A stretch of DNA of 64,000 nt from Streptomyces sp. NBC_00162 (GCF_024611995.1 NZ_CP102509.1:5952001-6016000), one strand, 5' to 3'. Positions 8,503 to 17,893 are shown, counted from the stretch's first letter. Made by a program: numbers and translations. The notes: generated from the letters alone by a model not told the origin.

Positions 8503-8751
8503 ATGGCCCTGTTCAAGAAGCGCCAGGTGGGCAAACCGGGCGAGTGGTACTACTGCCTGGTCCACCAGAAGGTCGAAGAAGGCCCCGAGTGCCCTGCCAA
8601 GGACCGCTTCGGCCCGTACGAGACCCGCGAGGAGGCGGCCCGCGCCATGGAGACGGCGCAGGAGCGCAATCTCGAATGGCAGAACGACCCCAAGTGGAAC
8701 GACAAGACCCGTGAAGGGGAAGAGGGCGGCGCGGGCCAGGCTGCTCCCTAG
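8503..8751 (+). CDS. small conserved hypothetical protein, 82 aa
   Basis: This 82-aa soluble protein starts at the ATG preceded by GAGAGGAG; the longer in-frame reading is not supported. The sequence begins [27 protein letters not shown] and continues with a charged helix [18 protein letters not shown]. The single YYCLVHQK segment with [18 protein letters not shown] looks like a compact fold; the Cys/His pairs are too few for a classical zinc ribbon. The highly acidic C-terminus ends in [10 protein letters not shown]. It is divergent from map across a short gap. I do not recognise a function. Confidence 0.8.
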   Translation: MALFKKRQVGKPGEWYYCLVHQKVEEGPECPAKDRFGPYETREEAARAMETAQERNLEWQNDPKWNDKTREGEEGGAGQAAP

Positions 8752-8768
8752 CCCCTCCTGCGGGCGGC

Positions 8769-9401
8769 CTACCAGCGGCTGGGCGGCGGCGCGGCCAGCT
8801 GGTCGGCCAGCCGCGCCAGCCGGTCCCGGAAGCGGCGCGGCCCGCGCTGCACCGGCAGGCTGTTCTCCCCGGCCGCCGCGCTGACCAGGTGCTGCACGGT
8901 GTCCAGGTCCATCCCCCGGCTGCCGGTGGGAGGCGCCCCCACCGCGGAGGCCTCCGGCACCGAGAGCGACTCGTGCGCGAGCGTGCCCAGATCCGGATCC
9001 CCGCCGTCGAGGGACAGTACGGTCGCCCCCGCGCGCCGGGCGTCGTGGACCCGCTCCAGCAGCCCCTCGCCCGGCTCCTCGGGAGCCACCACCAGCAGCG
9101 TGTGCCCGCGCCGGGCCGCCTCCAGCCTGCCCAGCCCCACCGACAGGTGCGGCGGTTCCCCCGGCCGCACCCGGTGCCGTACGAGGGTGGGCGCCAGCTC
9201 CGGCAGCCCCGACCAGGCGGCCTCGTCCACCAGGTGCGCCGCCAGGTGCCAGGGCTCGTACCGCTCGGTCCCCACGAGCAGCAGGTTCCCGCCGGCCGGT
9301 ACGACCGAGCGCCGCAGCGAGCCGGCGAAGCGGCGCGCGGCGCCGGGCCACTCCGTACCGGCGAGGACCTCGCGCAGCAGCGCGACTCTCACGGCATCCA
9401 T
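8769..9401 (-). CDS. conserved hypothetical protein, 210 aa
   Basis: This is a 210-aa cytoplasmic protein from the ATG giving MDAVRVALLREVLAGTEWPG; the upstream extension is low-complexity and unlikely. It has alternating strand/helix segments (GGNLLLVGTERYEPWHLAAHL, HTLLVVAPEEPGEG, GATVLSLDGGDPDL) that resemble a Rossmann-like or SIS-like alpha/beta layout, but I see no catalytic signature. The C-terminus is Arg/Pro-rich. It ends 18 bases from the end of the convergent 82-aa gene and diverges from the F420 reductase gene. Function unknown. Confidence 0.7.
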   Translation of the reverse strand: MDAVRVALLREVLAGTEWPGAARRFAGSLRRSVVPAGGNLLLVGTERYEPWHLAAHLVDEAAWSGLPELAPTLVRHRVRPGEPPHLSVGLGRLEAARRGHTLLVVAPEEPGEGLLERVHDARRAGATVLSLDGGDPDLGTLAHESLSVPEASAVGAPPTGSRGMDLDTVQHLVSAAAGENSLPVQRGPRRFRDRLARLADQLAAPPPSRW

Positions 9402-9486
9402 GGCGGCATCCTGCCGTATGAAACGGACAGAGGGGAGCGCTTCCCTCCTCTTCGACCTTGGCCTACTCGGCAGTACCCTCGCCCCC

Positions 9487-10194
9487 ATGACTTCCTCAGA
9501 CAGCAGCACGCAGAAGCCGCCGGCCAAGGACCCCTGGGACCTCCCGGACGTCTCCGGCCTCGTCGTCGGCGTCCTCGGCGGCACCGGCGACCAGGGCCGC
9601 GGCCTCGCCTACCGGCTCGCCCGGGCCGGGCAGAAGGTGATCATCGGCTCCCGCGCCGCCGACCGCGCGCACACCGCCGCCGGGGAACTGGGCCTCGGGG
9701 TGGAGGGCGCGGACAATGCCGAGTGCGCGCGCCGCAGCGACATCGTGATCATCGCGGTGCCTTGGGAGGGCCACGCCAAGACCCTCGAGGCGCTGCGCGA
9801 GGACCTCGCGGGCAAGCTCGTCGTGGACTGCGTCAACCCGCTGGGCTTCGACAAGCAGGGCGCCTACGCCCTCCGGGTCGAGGAGGGCAGCGCCGCCCAG
9901 CAGGCCGCGGCCCTGCTCCCGGACTCCCGCGTCACCGCGGCCTTCCACCACCTCTCGGCGGTCCTGCTCCAGGACGAGTCGATCGAGGAGATCGACACCG
10001 ACGTGATGGTCCTCGGTGAATCCCGCGCGGACACCGACCTCGTCCAGGCCCTCGCCTCCCGCATCCCGGGCATGCGCGGCGTCTTCGCGGGCCGCCTGCG
10101 CAACGCCCACCAGGTCGAATCCCTGGTCGCCAACCTCATCTCGACGAACCGCCGCTACAAGGCCCACGCGGGCCTGCGCATCACGGACGTCTGA
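9487..10194 (+). CDS. npdG: NADPH:F420 oxidoreductase (FNO/NpdG)
   Basis: This 235-aa enzyme transfers hydride between NADPH and coenzyme F420, supplying reduced F420 for actinobacterial F420 enzymes. After a Pro-rich lead it shows the NADP-binding motif VGVLGGTGDQGRGLAYRLA, the basic GSR segment that reads the NADP phosphate (IIGSRAADRA), the IIAVPWEG strand, VVDCVNPLGF and FHHLSAVLL, as in known Fno proteins. The length fits the family. The ATG is chosen because the longer frame upstream lies over the neighbouring gene. It stands alone; no F420 biosynthesis genes are in the window. Confidence 0.92.
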   Translation: MTSSDSSTQKPPAKDPWDLPDVSGLVVGVLGGTGDQGRGLAYRLARAGQKVIIGSRAADRAHTAAGELGLGVEGADNAECARRSDIVIIAVPWEGHAKTLEALREDLAGKLVVDCVNPLGFDKQGAYALRVEEGSAAQQAAALLPDSRVTAAFHHLSAVLLQDESIEEIDTDVMVLGESRADTDLVQALASRIPGMRGVFAGRLRNAHQVESLVANLISTNRRYKAHAGLRITDV

Positions 10195-10300
10195 CCCGGC
10201 CGGGCCGGGCGGTGTCCGGCCGTCCTTACGGGAACACTGCGGGGCATGGGGGACACTGGTGGGGCTCGGCCCCGTTCAGTGTTTTCGAGGAGCTCTTCCC

Positions 10301-10483
10301 ATGCCCCGCCTTGCCGTCTTCGCCGTTGTCGTCTGCGTCCTTGCCGTGGCCGCGGCCGTCGTCGCCTTCGTGGAGGGCAGCTTCATCGGGATCGTCTGGG
10401 TGCTGCTGGCGGGCCTCACGTCCAACATGGCCTGGTACTACTTCCGCAAGGCGAAGGCCGACAAGGCAGCGCGCGCTTCCTAG
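10301..10483 (+). CDS. small two-helix membrane protein, 60 aa
   Basis: A clear GAGGAG ribosome site lies nine bases before the ATG. The protein has two hydrophobic helices (about residues 3-23 and 27-46) and a basic C-terminal tail FRKAKADKAARAS, so the tail likely faces the cytoplasm. I do not recognise a named family. It ends ten bases from the end of the convergent site-2 protease gene. Confidence 0.75.
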   Translation: MPRLAVFAVVVCVLAVAAAVVAFVEGSFIGIVWVLLAGLTSNMAWYYFRKAKADKAARAS

Positions 10484-10492
10484 TCCCGCTTC

Positions 10493-11293
10493 CTAGTCCT
10501 GCGGGACCGTGCAGACGCCGTTGCCCTCCTGCCAGAAGCGGTAGAGGTCGCGGCCGCAGTACGTCTCCAGGTCCGACACGCCGAGGCCCGACAGGATGTC
10601 TCGCACCACGTCGAAGAAGAACGTGTTGACCTCGGGTATCCACAGCAGCGCGAACACCGCGATCAGGCCGAACGGTGCCAGCGGCGCCATCTCGCGGCGC
10701 ACCTTGTACGAGAGCCACGGCTCGATCACCCCGTAGCCGTCCAGGCCCGGCACCGGGAGGAAGTTCAGGATCGCCGCCGAGACCTGGAGCAGGGCGAGGA
10801 AGGCGAGCGCGTAGCGGAAGGCGAGCGGGACGCCGTCCAGGGCGTCCAGCCAGAACGGGGCCGTGCACACCACGGCGAAGGCCACGTTGGTCAGCGGGCC
10901 CGCCGCCGAGATCAGGCTGTGCTTCCAGCGGCCCTGGATGCGGTCGCGCTCGATGTACACCGCGCCGCCCGGCAGGCCCAGACCGCCCAGGATCACGAAG
11001 ATCACCGGCAGCACGATGCTGAGCAGCGCGTGCGTGTACTTGAGCGGATTCAGCGTCAGGTAGCCCTTGGCGCCCACCGAGAGGTCGCCGCCGTGCAGGG
11101 CGGTGCGGGCGTGCGCGTACTCGTGCAGGCAGAGGGAAACCACCCACGCAGAGGTCACGAAGAGGAACACGGCGAGCCCGGTGCTCGTCGAGTACCCCGT
11201 CCACACGGCCCAGCCGGTGACCGCCATGACGGCCGCGATGCCGAGGAATACGGAACTGATCCGCCGCTCACCGCGGCTGCCCTGATGACCCAT
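10493..11293 (-). CDS. site-2 protease family (M50) membrane protein
   Basis: This 266-aa integral membrane metalloprotease has the zinc motif HEYAHA (HExxH) in a transmembrane helix and the third-ligand motif NFLPVPGLDGYGVI. About six hydrophobic segments are visible. The start is the ATG giving MGHQGSRGERRISSVFLG; a longer frame adds an improbable leader. It belongs to the minimal S2P group without PDZ or CBS domains. Relatives cut transmembrane anti-sigma factors or signal remnants; the substrate here is unknown. It diverges from the large AfsR-like regulator with about 70 bases between. Confidence 0.88.
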   Translation of the reverse strand: MGHQGSRGERRISSVFLGIAAVMAVTGWAVWTGYSTSTGLAVFLFVTSAWVVSLCLHEYAHARTALHGGDLSVGAKGYLTLNPLKYTHALLSIVLPVIFVILGGLGLPGGAVYIERDRIQGRWKHSLISAAGPLTNVAFAVVCTAPFWLDALDGVPLAFRYALAFLALLQVSAAILNFLPVPGLDGYGVIEPWLSYKVRREMAPLAPFGLIAVFALLWIPEVNTFFFDVVRDILSGLGVSDLETYCGRDLYRFWQEGNGVCTVPQD

Positions 11294-11366
11294 GCCGCGA
11301 AACCTATCCCGGCCGCGGGATGGAAATAAGGTCGGGGCCGGGCGCCCGTCCGGCGACAATGGGCCG

Positions 11367-14300
11367 GTGCGTTACGCGATTCTCGGGACGACCCAGGCCA
11401 TACGCGACGACGGAACCCCCGTCGCCGTGGGCGGAGCGCGCCTGCGGGCGCTGCTGACCGCGCTCGCGCTGCGGCCCGGCCGGGCGGTGCCGTCGCACCT
11501 GCTGGTCGCCGAGGTGTGGGACGGCGACCAGCCGGCCGACGCGCCGGCCGCCCTCCAGGCGCTGGTCGCGCGGCTGCGGCGGGCGCTGGGGCACGCGGCC
11601 GTGCGCTCCGCGGAGGGCGGCTACCTGCTGACCGCCGACCGCGAGGACATCGACCTGTACCGCTTCGAGCGGCTGGCCCGCGCCGGGGCAGTGGCCCTGG
11701 AGAGCGGGGACCCGGCCAAGGCCGCGGCCCTGTACGAGGAGGGGCTCGCCCTGTGGCGCGGGCCCGCCCTGGCGGACCTCCCCGACCCGGCCGCGGAGTC
11801 CGCGCGCTGGGACGCCGTACGGATGGACGCGCGCCGGGGCCGGCTCGCCGCGGCCCTGGCCCTGGGCGCGGCGGAGCAGGCGCTGCCGGAGCTGACCGCG
11901 CTGTGCGCGCAGCAGCCGCTGGACGAGCCCCTGCAGGCCCTGCGCATCCGGGCGCTGCGCGACGCGGGCCGCGCGGCGGAGGCCCTGGAGGCGTACGACA
12001 CCGTCCGCCGGGACCTGGCCGCCCGCCTGGGCACGGACCCGGGCCCCGCGCTGCGCGCCCTCCACTCGGAGCTTCTCGCCGGGGCGGACGCGCCGCCCGC
12101 CACCGCACCTTCCAGACCCGCCCCCGCCGCCCCGGCCCCACAGCCAGGCCAGGGGAACCTGCGGGCCCGGCTCACCACCTTCGTCGGGCGGGAGGACGAC
12201 ATCCGCGTCATCGGCGACGACCTCGCCCGCGCCCGGCTCGTCACCCTGCTCGGGCCCGGCGGGGCCGGCAAGACCCGGCTCTCCCAGGAGGCCGCCGAGG
12301 CGCAGGACGCGGGCGGCTGGCCCGACGGGGTGTGGCTCGTCGAGCTGGCTCCCGTGGACGACCCGGAGGACGTCGCCGAGGCCGTACTCGCCGCGCTCGG
12401 GGCGCGGGAGACCAAGCTGCGCGGCGCCGCCGCCGAGGAACTGCGGGCACTGACCGAGCGCGCCGGGGACAACCCCCTCGACCGCCTCGCCGAGCACTGC
12501 GCGCGGCGCCGGCTCCTGCTGCTGCTCGACAACTGCGAGCACGTCGTCGAGGCGGCCGCCGAGCTCGCCGAGCGGCTCCTCACCCACTGCCCCGGCGTCC
12601 GGATCCTGGCCACCAGCCGCGAACCCCTCGGCGTGCCGGGGGAGACGCTGCGCCCGGTGGAGCCGCTGCCCGACCCGGTCGCGCTGCGGCTCCTCGCCGA
12701 CCGCGGCGCCGCCGCCCACGCGGGGTTCACCGTGGCCCAGGACCCGGCCGCCTGCGCCGAGATCTGCCGCCGCCTCGACGGCCTGCCGCTGGCCATCGAA
12801 CTGGCCGCGGCCCGCCTGCGGCTGCTCACCCCGCGCCAGATCGCCGACCGGCTCGACGACCGGTTCCGGCTGCTGACCGGCGGCAGCCGGACCCTGCTGC
12901 CCCGGCAGCAGACCCTGCGCGCCGTCGTCGACTGGTCCTGGGAGCTGCTGGAGGAGCCCGAACGCACCGTCCTGCGCCGGCTGTCCGTCTTCGCGGGCGG
13001 CTGCGACCTCGCCGCCGCCGAGACGGTGTGCGCCGAAGGAGTCCTCGACGTCGCCGACACCCTCGGCTCCCTCGTCGACAAGTCCCTCGTCGTGGCCGCC
13101 CCCGGACCCGACGGCTCCGGCATGCGCTACCGCCTGCTGGAGACGGTCGGCGAGTACGCCGCCGAGCGCCTGGCCGAGGCCGGCCACGACCGGCAGGACA
13201 CCGAGCGCCGCCACCTCGTCCACTACCGCGAGCTCGCCCGCACCAGCGAGCCGCTGCTCCGCGGCCACGGCCAGCGGGCGGCCGCCGACCGGCTCGCCAC
13301 CGAGTACGAGAACGTCCGTACCGCCCTGCGCCGGGCCGTCGCCGCCCGCGACGCCGACGAGGTGCTCTGCCTCATCCACTCGCTGGGCTGGTACTGGCAC
13401 ATGCACGACCTGCGCGCCGAGTCCCGGCACTGGTCCGACGCGGCCGCGACCCTGGGCCCCGACCCGTTCGCCGGGCCCGTGGTCCCGGCGGAGCCGGTGT
13501 ACGAGCGACTCGTCGACACGCCCCCGCCCTACAGCGGCGAACTGCTCACCGAGGCCTGGCGCGCCGTCCACCTGGTCCGGCTGTCCTCCCGCGACCAGAC
13601 CAACGGCAGCTGGAACAGCCCGGAGGTCCGCGCCCAGGTCGACGGGGTGATCGCCACCTATCGCCCCGGACTCCCGCAGACATGCCGGACCCCCGCCTCC
13701 CTCTGGATCTACGCCGTCATGATCGCGGGCGATCCCGGACGGCTCCGGCGGGTCATCGAGGCGACCGTCGACACCGCCCGCGAGCTCGGCTACCGCTGGG
13801 AACTGGCCTCCGCCCTCCAGCTGCGGGCCAACATCCTCGCCAACCGGGCCGACTGGGCCGGCGACGCCTCCCGCGACGCCGACGAGAGCCTGGCCCTGTT
13901 CCGTGAGCTCGGCGACGCCTGGGGCTGCGCCGAGGCGCTCTCCGCCCGCGCCGAGTCCCGGGAGAAGCGGGGCGAATACGTCCTGGCCGCCCGGGACTTC
14001 CGTGAGGCGATCGCGTACGCCGAGCGCCTGGGCGCCAAGGCGCAGGTGACGGTCCTGCGCGTACGGATGGCCGGGACCCTCAGCGAGAGCGGCCGGATCG
14101 AGGAGGCCGAGGAGATCCTCACCGAGATCGTCGCCACGGTGCAGCAGTACGGCAACGAGGCCATGCCCGCCGCCCGGATGTTCCTGGCGGGCATCCTCGG
14201 CCGCACCGGCCGGATCCCGGAGGCCCGCGCCCAGCTGCAGGCGCTGCGGGAGGAGTTCGCCTTCGGCGCGTTCGCCATCTTCGACGGGTTCCTGCTCGGC

Positions 14301-14669
14301 ACGCTGGCCTGGCTGGCGAACCAGGAGGGCGCGTACGAGGATGCGCTCGCCCTGCTGCGCCAGGCCATGGGGACCGTCCAGGATCCACTCGCGCGGATGG
14401 TGGCACCGCAGATGCCGGCGGTCTACCTGATGACCGCGGCGCTCTCCCTGGTCTCGCTCGGCGGCCCGCGGCGGGAGTACGACGCCGCCCGGCTGCTCGG
14501 CGCCTACCGGAGGCTGCTGCCGCCCGGGCACTTCCCCGTCACCACGGAACGCGAGGATTCCGCCCGGGCCGAGGAGCTGGCGCGGGCGGAGCTCGGCGAC
14601 GCCGCCTACGAGGCGGCGTACGCCGAAGGCGGCGGCCTCACCCTGGAGGAGGCCACCGCCCTCATCTGA
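11367..14669 (+). CDS. AfsR/SARP-type large transcriptional regulator with NB-ARC domain
   Basis: This 1100-aa protein starts at a GTG giving VRYAILGTTQAIRDDG. The N-terminal 95 residues form an OmpR-like winged helix (LRALLTALALRPGRAVPSHLL), followed by a BTAD helical domain to about 245 and a Pro/Ala linker. An NB-ARC/STAND ATPase comes next, with P-loop LLGPGGAGKTRLSQEA, Walker B LLLLLDNCEHVV, and the SREPLGVPGE and GLPLAIELAAARL motifs. The C-terminal 450 residues look like TPR-type helical repeats. Such proteins activate secondary metabolism or stress genes after ligand or partner sensing. It converges on a Drr-type exporter; no biosynthetic cluster is visible. Confidence 0.9.
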   Translation: MRYAILGTTQAIRDDGTPVAVGGARLRALLTALALRPGRAVPSHLLVAEVWDGDQPADAPAALQALVARLRRALGHAAVRSAEGGYLLTADREDIDLYRFERLARAGAVALESGDPAKAAALYEEGLALWRGPALADLPDPAAESARWDAVRMDARRGRLAAALALGAAEQALPELTALCAQQPLDEPLQALRIRALRDAGRAAEALEAYDTVRRDLAARLGTDPGPALRALHSELLAGADAPPATAPSRPAPAAPAPQPGQGNLRARLTTFVGREDDIRVIGDDLARARLVTLLGPGGAGKTRLSQEAAEAQDAGGWPDGVWLVELAPVDDPEDVAEAVLAALGARETKLRGAAAEELRALTERAGDNPLDRLAEHCARRRLLLLLDNCEHVVEAAAELAERLLTHCPGVRILATSREPLGVPGETLRPVEPLPDPVALRLLADRGAAAHAGFTVAQDPAACAEICRRLDGLPLAIELAAARLRLLTPRQIADRLDDRFRLLTGGSRTLLPRQQTLRAVVDWSWELLEEPERTVLRRLSVFAGGCDLAAAETVCAEGVLDVADTLGSLVDKSLVVAAPGPDGSGMRYRLLETVGEYAAERLAEAGHDRQDTERRHLVHYRELARTSEPLLRGHGQRAAADRLATEYENVRTALRRAVAARDADEVLCLIHSLGWYWHMHDLRAESRHWSDAAATLGPDPFAGPVVPAEPVYERLVDTPPPYSGELLTEAWRAVHLVRLSSRDQTNGSWNSPEVRAQVDGVIATYRPGLPQTCRTPASLWIYAVMIAGDPGRLRRVIEATVDTARELGYRWELASALQLRANILANRADWAGDASRDADESLALFRELGDAWGCAEALSARAESREKRGEYVLAARDFREAIAYAERLGAKAQVTVLRVRMAGTLSESGRIEEAEEILTEIVATVQQYGNEAMPAARMFLAGILGRTGRIPEARAQLQALREEFAFGAFAIFDGFLLGTLAWLANQEGAYEDALALLRQAMGTVQDPLARMVAPQMPAVYLMTAALSLVSLGGPRREYDAARLLGAYRRLLPPGHFPVTTEREDSARAEELARAELGDAAYEAAYAEGGGLTLEEATALI

Positions 14670-14701
14670 CCCGGCCCCCGGCCGGAGCCCGTCCGGGACG
14701 C

Positions 14702-14728
14702 GATCCGGAACGGACCGGTCCGCGGATC
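14702..14728. terminator. possible bidirectional terminator between convergent genes
   Basis: GATCCG and CGGATC flank an inner perfect palindrome GGACCGGTCC, giving an interrupted hairpin between the AfsR-like gene and the convergent ABC permease gene, whose stop codon it touches. The stem is interrupted by a few unpaired bases, so the call is tentative. Confidence 0.35.
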
Positions 14729-15578
14729 AGGTCTTCTGGCGGAACTTGCGCACCGCGAGCGGCATGGTGACCGCCGTGATGGCGAGCGACCAGGCCAGGG
14801 TCATCCACACCGAGTTGCCGACGGGAGACCCGTTGATCAGGGCGCGCGCCGCGTCGGCCAGGTTGGACAGCGGGTTGTAGTCCGTGAACGTCTGCAGCCA
14901 GCCGGGCATGGTGGACGGCTTGGCGAAGATCGAGCTGCCGAACTGCAGCGGCATCAGGACCAGCATCGCCATGCCCTGGACCGCCTGCGCGGTCTTCATC
15001 GTCAGACCCAGGAGGATGAAGATCCACATCAGCGAGGCGCCGAAGACGAGCGACAGGCCGATGGCGAAGAACAGGTCCAGCACCGAGCCCTGGATCGACA
15101 GGCCGAGGATGAAGCCCACGCACAGCAGGATGGCGATGGCGACCATCATCCGGCCGATCTCGACGACGATCTTGGCGAGCAGCACGGACGAGCGGGCGAT
15201 CGGCATGGACCGGAAGCGGTCCATCACGCCCTTCTTGAAGTCGTCGTTGACCCCGGTGCCCACCGCCATGGCGATGTTCATGCCCATCATGGCCATCAGG
15301 CCCGGGATCAGGTAGCTCACGTACGCGCCCTGGTTGCCCTTGCCGGCGACGGCGCCGCCGAAGACGAACACGAACAGCAGCGTGAAGATGATCGGCATGA
15401 ACAGGACGTCGAACATCGACTCGGGGTCCTGCTTGATCTGCAGTGCGTTGCGGCGCACCAGGGCGCCGATGTGCCGCAGGTTGGCCCGCAGACCGATCCG
15501 GCCCTCTCCTTGCCCATCGGCCACCGAGGCACGGCCGGGTGCGGTGGGGGCGGGCTTCGTCGTGGTTACGGTGCTCAT
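14727..15578 (-). CDS. ABC-2 type exporter permease (DrrB-like)
   Basis: This 283-aa permease has a roughly 35-residue cytoplasmic leader, then six hydrophobic helices. The ABC-2 pattern is visible: MFDVLFMPIIFTLLFVFVFG, the conserved loop DDFKKGVMDRFRSMPIARSS, and GLTMKTAQAVQGMAML. Such DrrB-type proteins pair with a DrrA ATPase to export drugs or lipids. Its start overlaps the ATPase stop by four bases (ATGA), so the two are translationally coupled. The substrate is unknown. Confidence 0.9.
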   Translation of the reverse strand: MSTVTTTKPAPTAPGRASVADGQGEGRIGLRANLRHIGALVRRNALQIKQDPESMFDVLFMPIIFTLLFVFVFGGAVAGKGNQGAYVSYLIPGLMAMMGMNIAMAVGTGVNDDFKKGVMDRFRSMPIARSSVLLAKIVVEIGRMMVAIAILLCVGFILGLSIQGSVLDLFFAIGLSLVFGASLMWIFILLGLTMKTAQAVQGMAMLVLMPLQFGSSIFAKPSTMPGWLQTFTDYNPLSNLADAARALINGSPVGNSVWMTLAWSLAITAVTMPLAVRKFRQKT

Positions 15579-16573
15579 GCCGCGACCTCCTCGGTCATCT
15601 CGGTGGGCTTCTGGCCGGTGATCGACAGGAACACCTCGTCCAGGCTGGGCAGGTAGGTGCCGAGGTCGGCGATCGCGTACCCGCGGGCGGCCAGCAGGCC
15701 GACCACGGCGGTCAGCTGCTCGTCGCTCAGGATCGGGACCAGCAGGACGCCCTCGTCCGGGACGGCCTGGGAGCCGGCCACGCCGTCGAGCCCGGCCTCG
15801 GCCAGCGAGCGGGCCATGCCCGGCAGGTCGGAGGAGTCCACCGGGCGGATCTTCAGGGTGCGGCCGCCGACCCGGGCCTTCAGCTCGTCGACCTTGCCGT
15901 TGGCGATGACCTTGCCGCGGTCGATGACCGTCAGCTCGCTGGCGAGCTGCTCGGCCTCCTCCATGTACTGGGTGGTGAGCAGCACGGTGGCGCCCTCGGC
16001 GACCAGACGCTGGACCTCGTCCCAGACCTCGTTGCGGGTACGGGGGTCCAGACCGGTGGTCGGCTCGTCCAGGTACAGGACGGCCGGGTTGCCGATCAGC
16101 GAGGCCGCCAGGTCGAGGCGGCGGCGCATACCGCCCGAGTAGTTCATGGCGGCCTTCTTCGCCGCCTCGGTCAGGGAGAACCGCTCCAGCATCTCGTCCG
16201 CACGGGTCCGGGCGTCCTTGCGGGACAGGTCGAGCAGCCGCCCGATCATGTAGAGGTTCTCCCAGCCGGAGAGCTTCTCGTCGACCGAGGCGTACTGGCC
16301 GGTCAGGCCGATGGTGCGGCGCAGCTGCCGCGGCTGGCGGACCACGTCGTAACCGGCGACGGTCGCGGTCCCGGCGTCCGGGATGATCAGGGTGGACAGG
16401 CAGCGCACCAGGGTGGTCTTGCCGGCTCCGTTGGGTCCGAGGACCCCGAGGACCGTGCCCTCGCGGACGTCCAGGTCGACACCGTCCAGGGCCTTGGTCT
16501 CGCCGTAGTGCTTCACCAGCCCCCGTACTTCCACGGCGTGGGGGTTCTTGTCGTTTCGCGTCATGTCCACCAT
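15575..16573 (-). CDS. ABC exporter ATP-binding protein (DrrA-like)
   Basis: This is a 332-aa ATPase as annotated. Motifs are Walker A GPNGAGKTTLVRCL, signature NYSGGMRRRLDLAASL and Walker B VLYLDEPTTGLDP. A C-terminal domain of about 100 residues (after residue 220) matches the DrrA regulatory extension. The start is uncertain: in-frame TTG (16594), ATG (16573) and ATG (16564) are all possible, none with a strong ribosome site; conserved similarity begins near HAVEVRGLVKHYG. It is the first gene of a two-gene exporter operon with the permease. Confidence 0.9.
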   Translation of the reverse strand: MVDMTRNDKNPHAVEVRGLVKHYGETKALDGVDLDVREGTVLGVLGPNGAGKTTLVRCLSTLIIPDAGTATVAGYDVVRQPRQLRRTIGLTGQYASVDEKLSGWENLYMIGRLLDLSRKDARTRADEMLERFSLTEAAKKAAMNYSGGMRRRLDLAASLIGNPAVLYLDEPTTGLDPRTRNEVWDEVQRLVAEGATVLLTTQYMEEAEQLASELTVIDRGKVIANGKVDELKARVGGRTLKIRPVDSSDLPGMARSLAEAGLDGVAGSQAVPDEGVLLVPILSDEQLTAVVGLLAARGYAIADLGTYLPSLDEVFLSITGQKPTEMTEEVAA

Positions 16574-16642
16574 GGGACCAGCCGCCACTGACAAAGCACC
16601 GACAGCCGACCGACAGTGGACCGACGGGCAGCCGACAGGCAG

Positions 16643-16679
16643 CCGACGGCCCGCCGACGTCGCGTCGGCGGGCCGTCGG
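16643..16679. terminator. strong hairpin terminator downstream of panB
   Basis: A 17-bp perfect stem (CCGACGGCCCGCCGACG and its complement) with a three-base loop lies 15 bases after the panB stop on the minus strand. There is no T run, as usual in Streptomyces. The upstream 16600-16645 stretch carries repeated CAGCCGAC / CCGACAG units that extend the same motif. Confidence 0.8.
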
Positions 16680-16694
16680 GAACGCGCTACCCGA

Positions 16695-17573
16695 TCAGTG
16701 GAAGGCGTGCTCCGCCTGCGGGAACGTTCCGCCCACCACGTCCTCGGCGAAGGCCTTCGCCGCGTCGTTCATGGTCTGGCGCAGGTTCGCGTACTGCTTC
16801 ACGAACTTCGGCATCTTCCCGCCGGTCAGACCCATCATGTCGGTCCACACCAGCACCTGCGCGTCGCACTCCGAGCCCGCGCCGATGCCGACCGTCGGGA
16901 TGTGCAGGGACCGGGTGACCTCGGCGGCCAGCTCGGCCGGAACCAGCTCCAGCACCACCGCGAAGGCTCCCGCGTCCTGCGCCGCCTTGGCGTCCCGCAG
17001 CAGCTGGTGCGCGGCCTCGTCGCCACGGCCCTGCACGCGGTAGCCCATGGCGTTGACCGACTGCGGGGTCAGGCCCAGGTGGGACATGACCGGGATGCCG
17101 GCCTGCACGATCAGCTCGGTCTGGTGCAGCGAGCGCTCGCCGCCCTCCAGCTTCACCGCTCCGACGCCGGCCTCCTTGACGAGGCGGGTGGCACTGCGCA
17201 GCGCCTGCACGGCGCCTTCCTGGTACGAGCCGAACGGCATGTCGCCGATGACGAGGGCGCGGCTCGTGCCCCGTACGACGGCTGCCGACAGCATGGTCAT
17301 CTGGTCCATCGTGACCGGAACGGTGGTCTCGTAGCCCAGGTGGCAGTTGCCCATGGAGTCGCCGACGAGGATCACCGGGATGCCGGCCTCGTCGAAGACG
17401 GACGCGGTCATCGCGTCGTAAGCGGTGAGCATGGGCCACTTCTCGCCGCGTTCCTTGGCGAGGGTCAGGTCGCGGATGGTGATGCGCCGGGTGCCCGTGC
17501 CTCCGTACAGGGTGGTGGAGCCCGACGGAGATGCTGCTGCGGGTTCGCGGGCAGGCGAAACGGCATGCGTCAT
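16695..17573 (-). CDS. panB: 3-methyl-2-oxobutanoate hydroxymethyltransferase
   Basis: This 292-aa enzyme carries out the first step of pantothenate (coenzyme A) synthesis, adding a hydroxymethyl group from methylene-THF to 2-oxoisovalerate. It shows the conserved segments MLTAYDAMTASVFDEAGI, VGDSMGNCHLGYETTVPVT, VKLEGGERS, PVMSHLGLTPQSV and the IGAGSECDAQVLVWTDMMG C-terminal active-site block. The ATG at 17573 is chosen because AAGGAG lies eight bases upstream; an ATG seven codons earlier lacks this. It has the roughly 25-residue N-terminal extension seen in Streptomyces. It is monocistronic, with a strong terminator downstream. Confidence 0.96.
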   Translation of the reverse strand: MTHAVSPAREPAAASPSGSTTLYGGTGTRRITIRDLTLAKERGEKWPMLTAYDAMTASVFDEAGIPVILVGDSMGNCHLGYETTVPVTMDQMTMLSAAVVRGTSRALVIGDMPFGSYQEGAVQALRSATRLVKEAGVGAVKLEGGERSLHQTELIVQAGIPVMSHLGLTPQSVNAMGYRVQGRGDEAAHQLLRDAKAAQDAGAFAVVLELVPAELAAEVTRSLHIPTVGIGAGSECDAQVLVWTDMMGLTGGKMPKFVKQYANLRQTMNDAAKAFAEDVVGGTFPQAEHAFH

Positions 17574-17893
17574 TGCAACTGCTCCTTGTGTCATCTCGAG
17601 GCGCCCTTACGGCGTCCCCGGACTTACCCACCATCGTCGCATCCGCGCGGCCCGCGGCGGAAGTGGTGCGGGGCGCGGGCGCGGCCGCACGAGGGCGGCG
17701 CGAGGCCCGCACGACACTCCCTCGGCCCAATGTGCGCGTTTCGTGACAAGCGGAACCCCTGGCGTACGGCCGTTCGTCCTCCGGGGCGAACGGCCGCGAC
17801 AGGCGGTCGTGACGTAGCGCACGGAAGGCTCCGTACATCGCCTAGGGTCAAGAGGCGGGGACGGAGCGCGAGCACGGCAGTGAGGGCAGCGGC
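17574..17893. other. 320-bp divergent intergenic region with a hairpin
   Basis: This gap between panB and the endonuclease/exonuclease/phosphatase gene holds no convincing gene. It contains a perfect 10-bp inverted repeat, CGGCCGTTCG / CGAACGGCCG, at 17767-17776 and 17787-17796 with a 10-base loop, about 100 bases before the plus-strand gene. It could be an operator or attenuator. No clear promoter hexamers were seen. Confidence 0.5.

Noticed and set aside
11304..14531. Very long open frame antisense to the AfsR-like regulator
   Set aside because: High third-position G/C leaves stop codons rare on the opposite strand; the translation is low-complexity and has no family motif.
11367..16594. 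Biosynthetic gene cluster around the SARP-like regulator and ABC exporter
   Set aside because: No biosynthetic enzymes lie nearby; panB and map are housekeeping.
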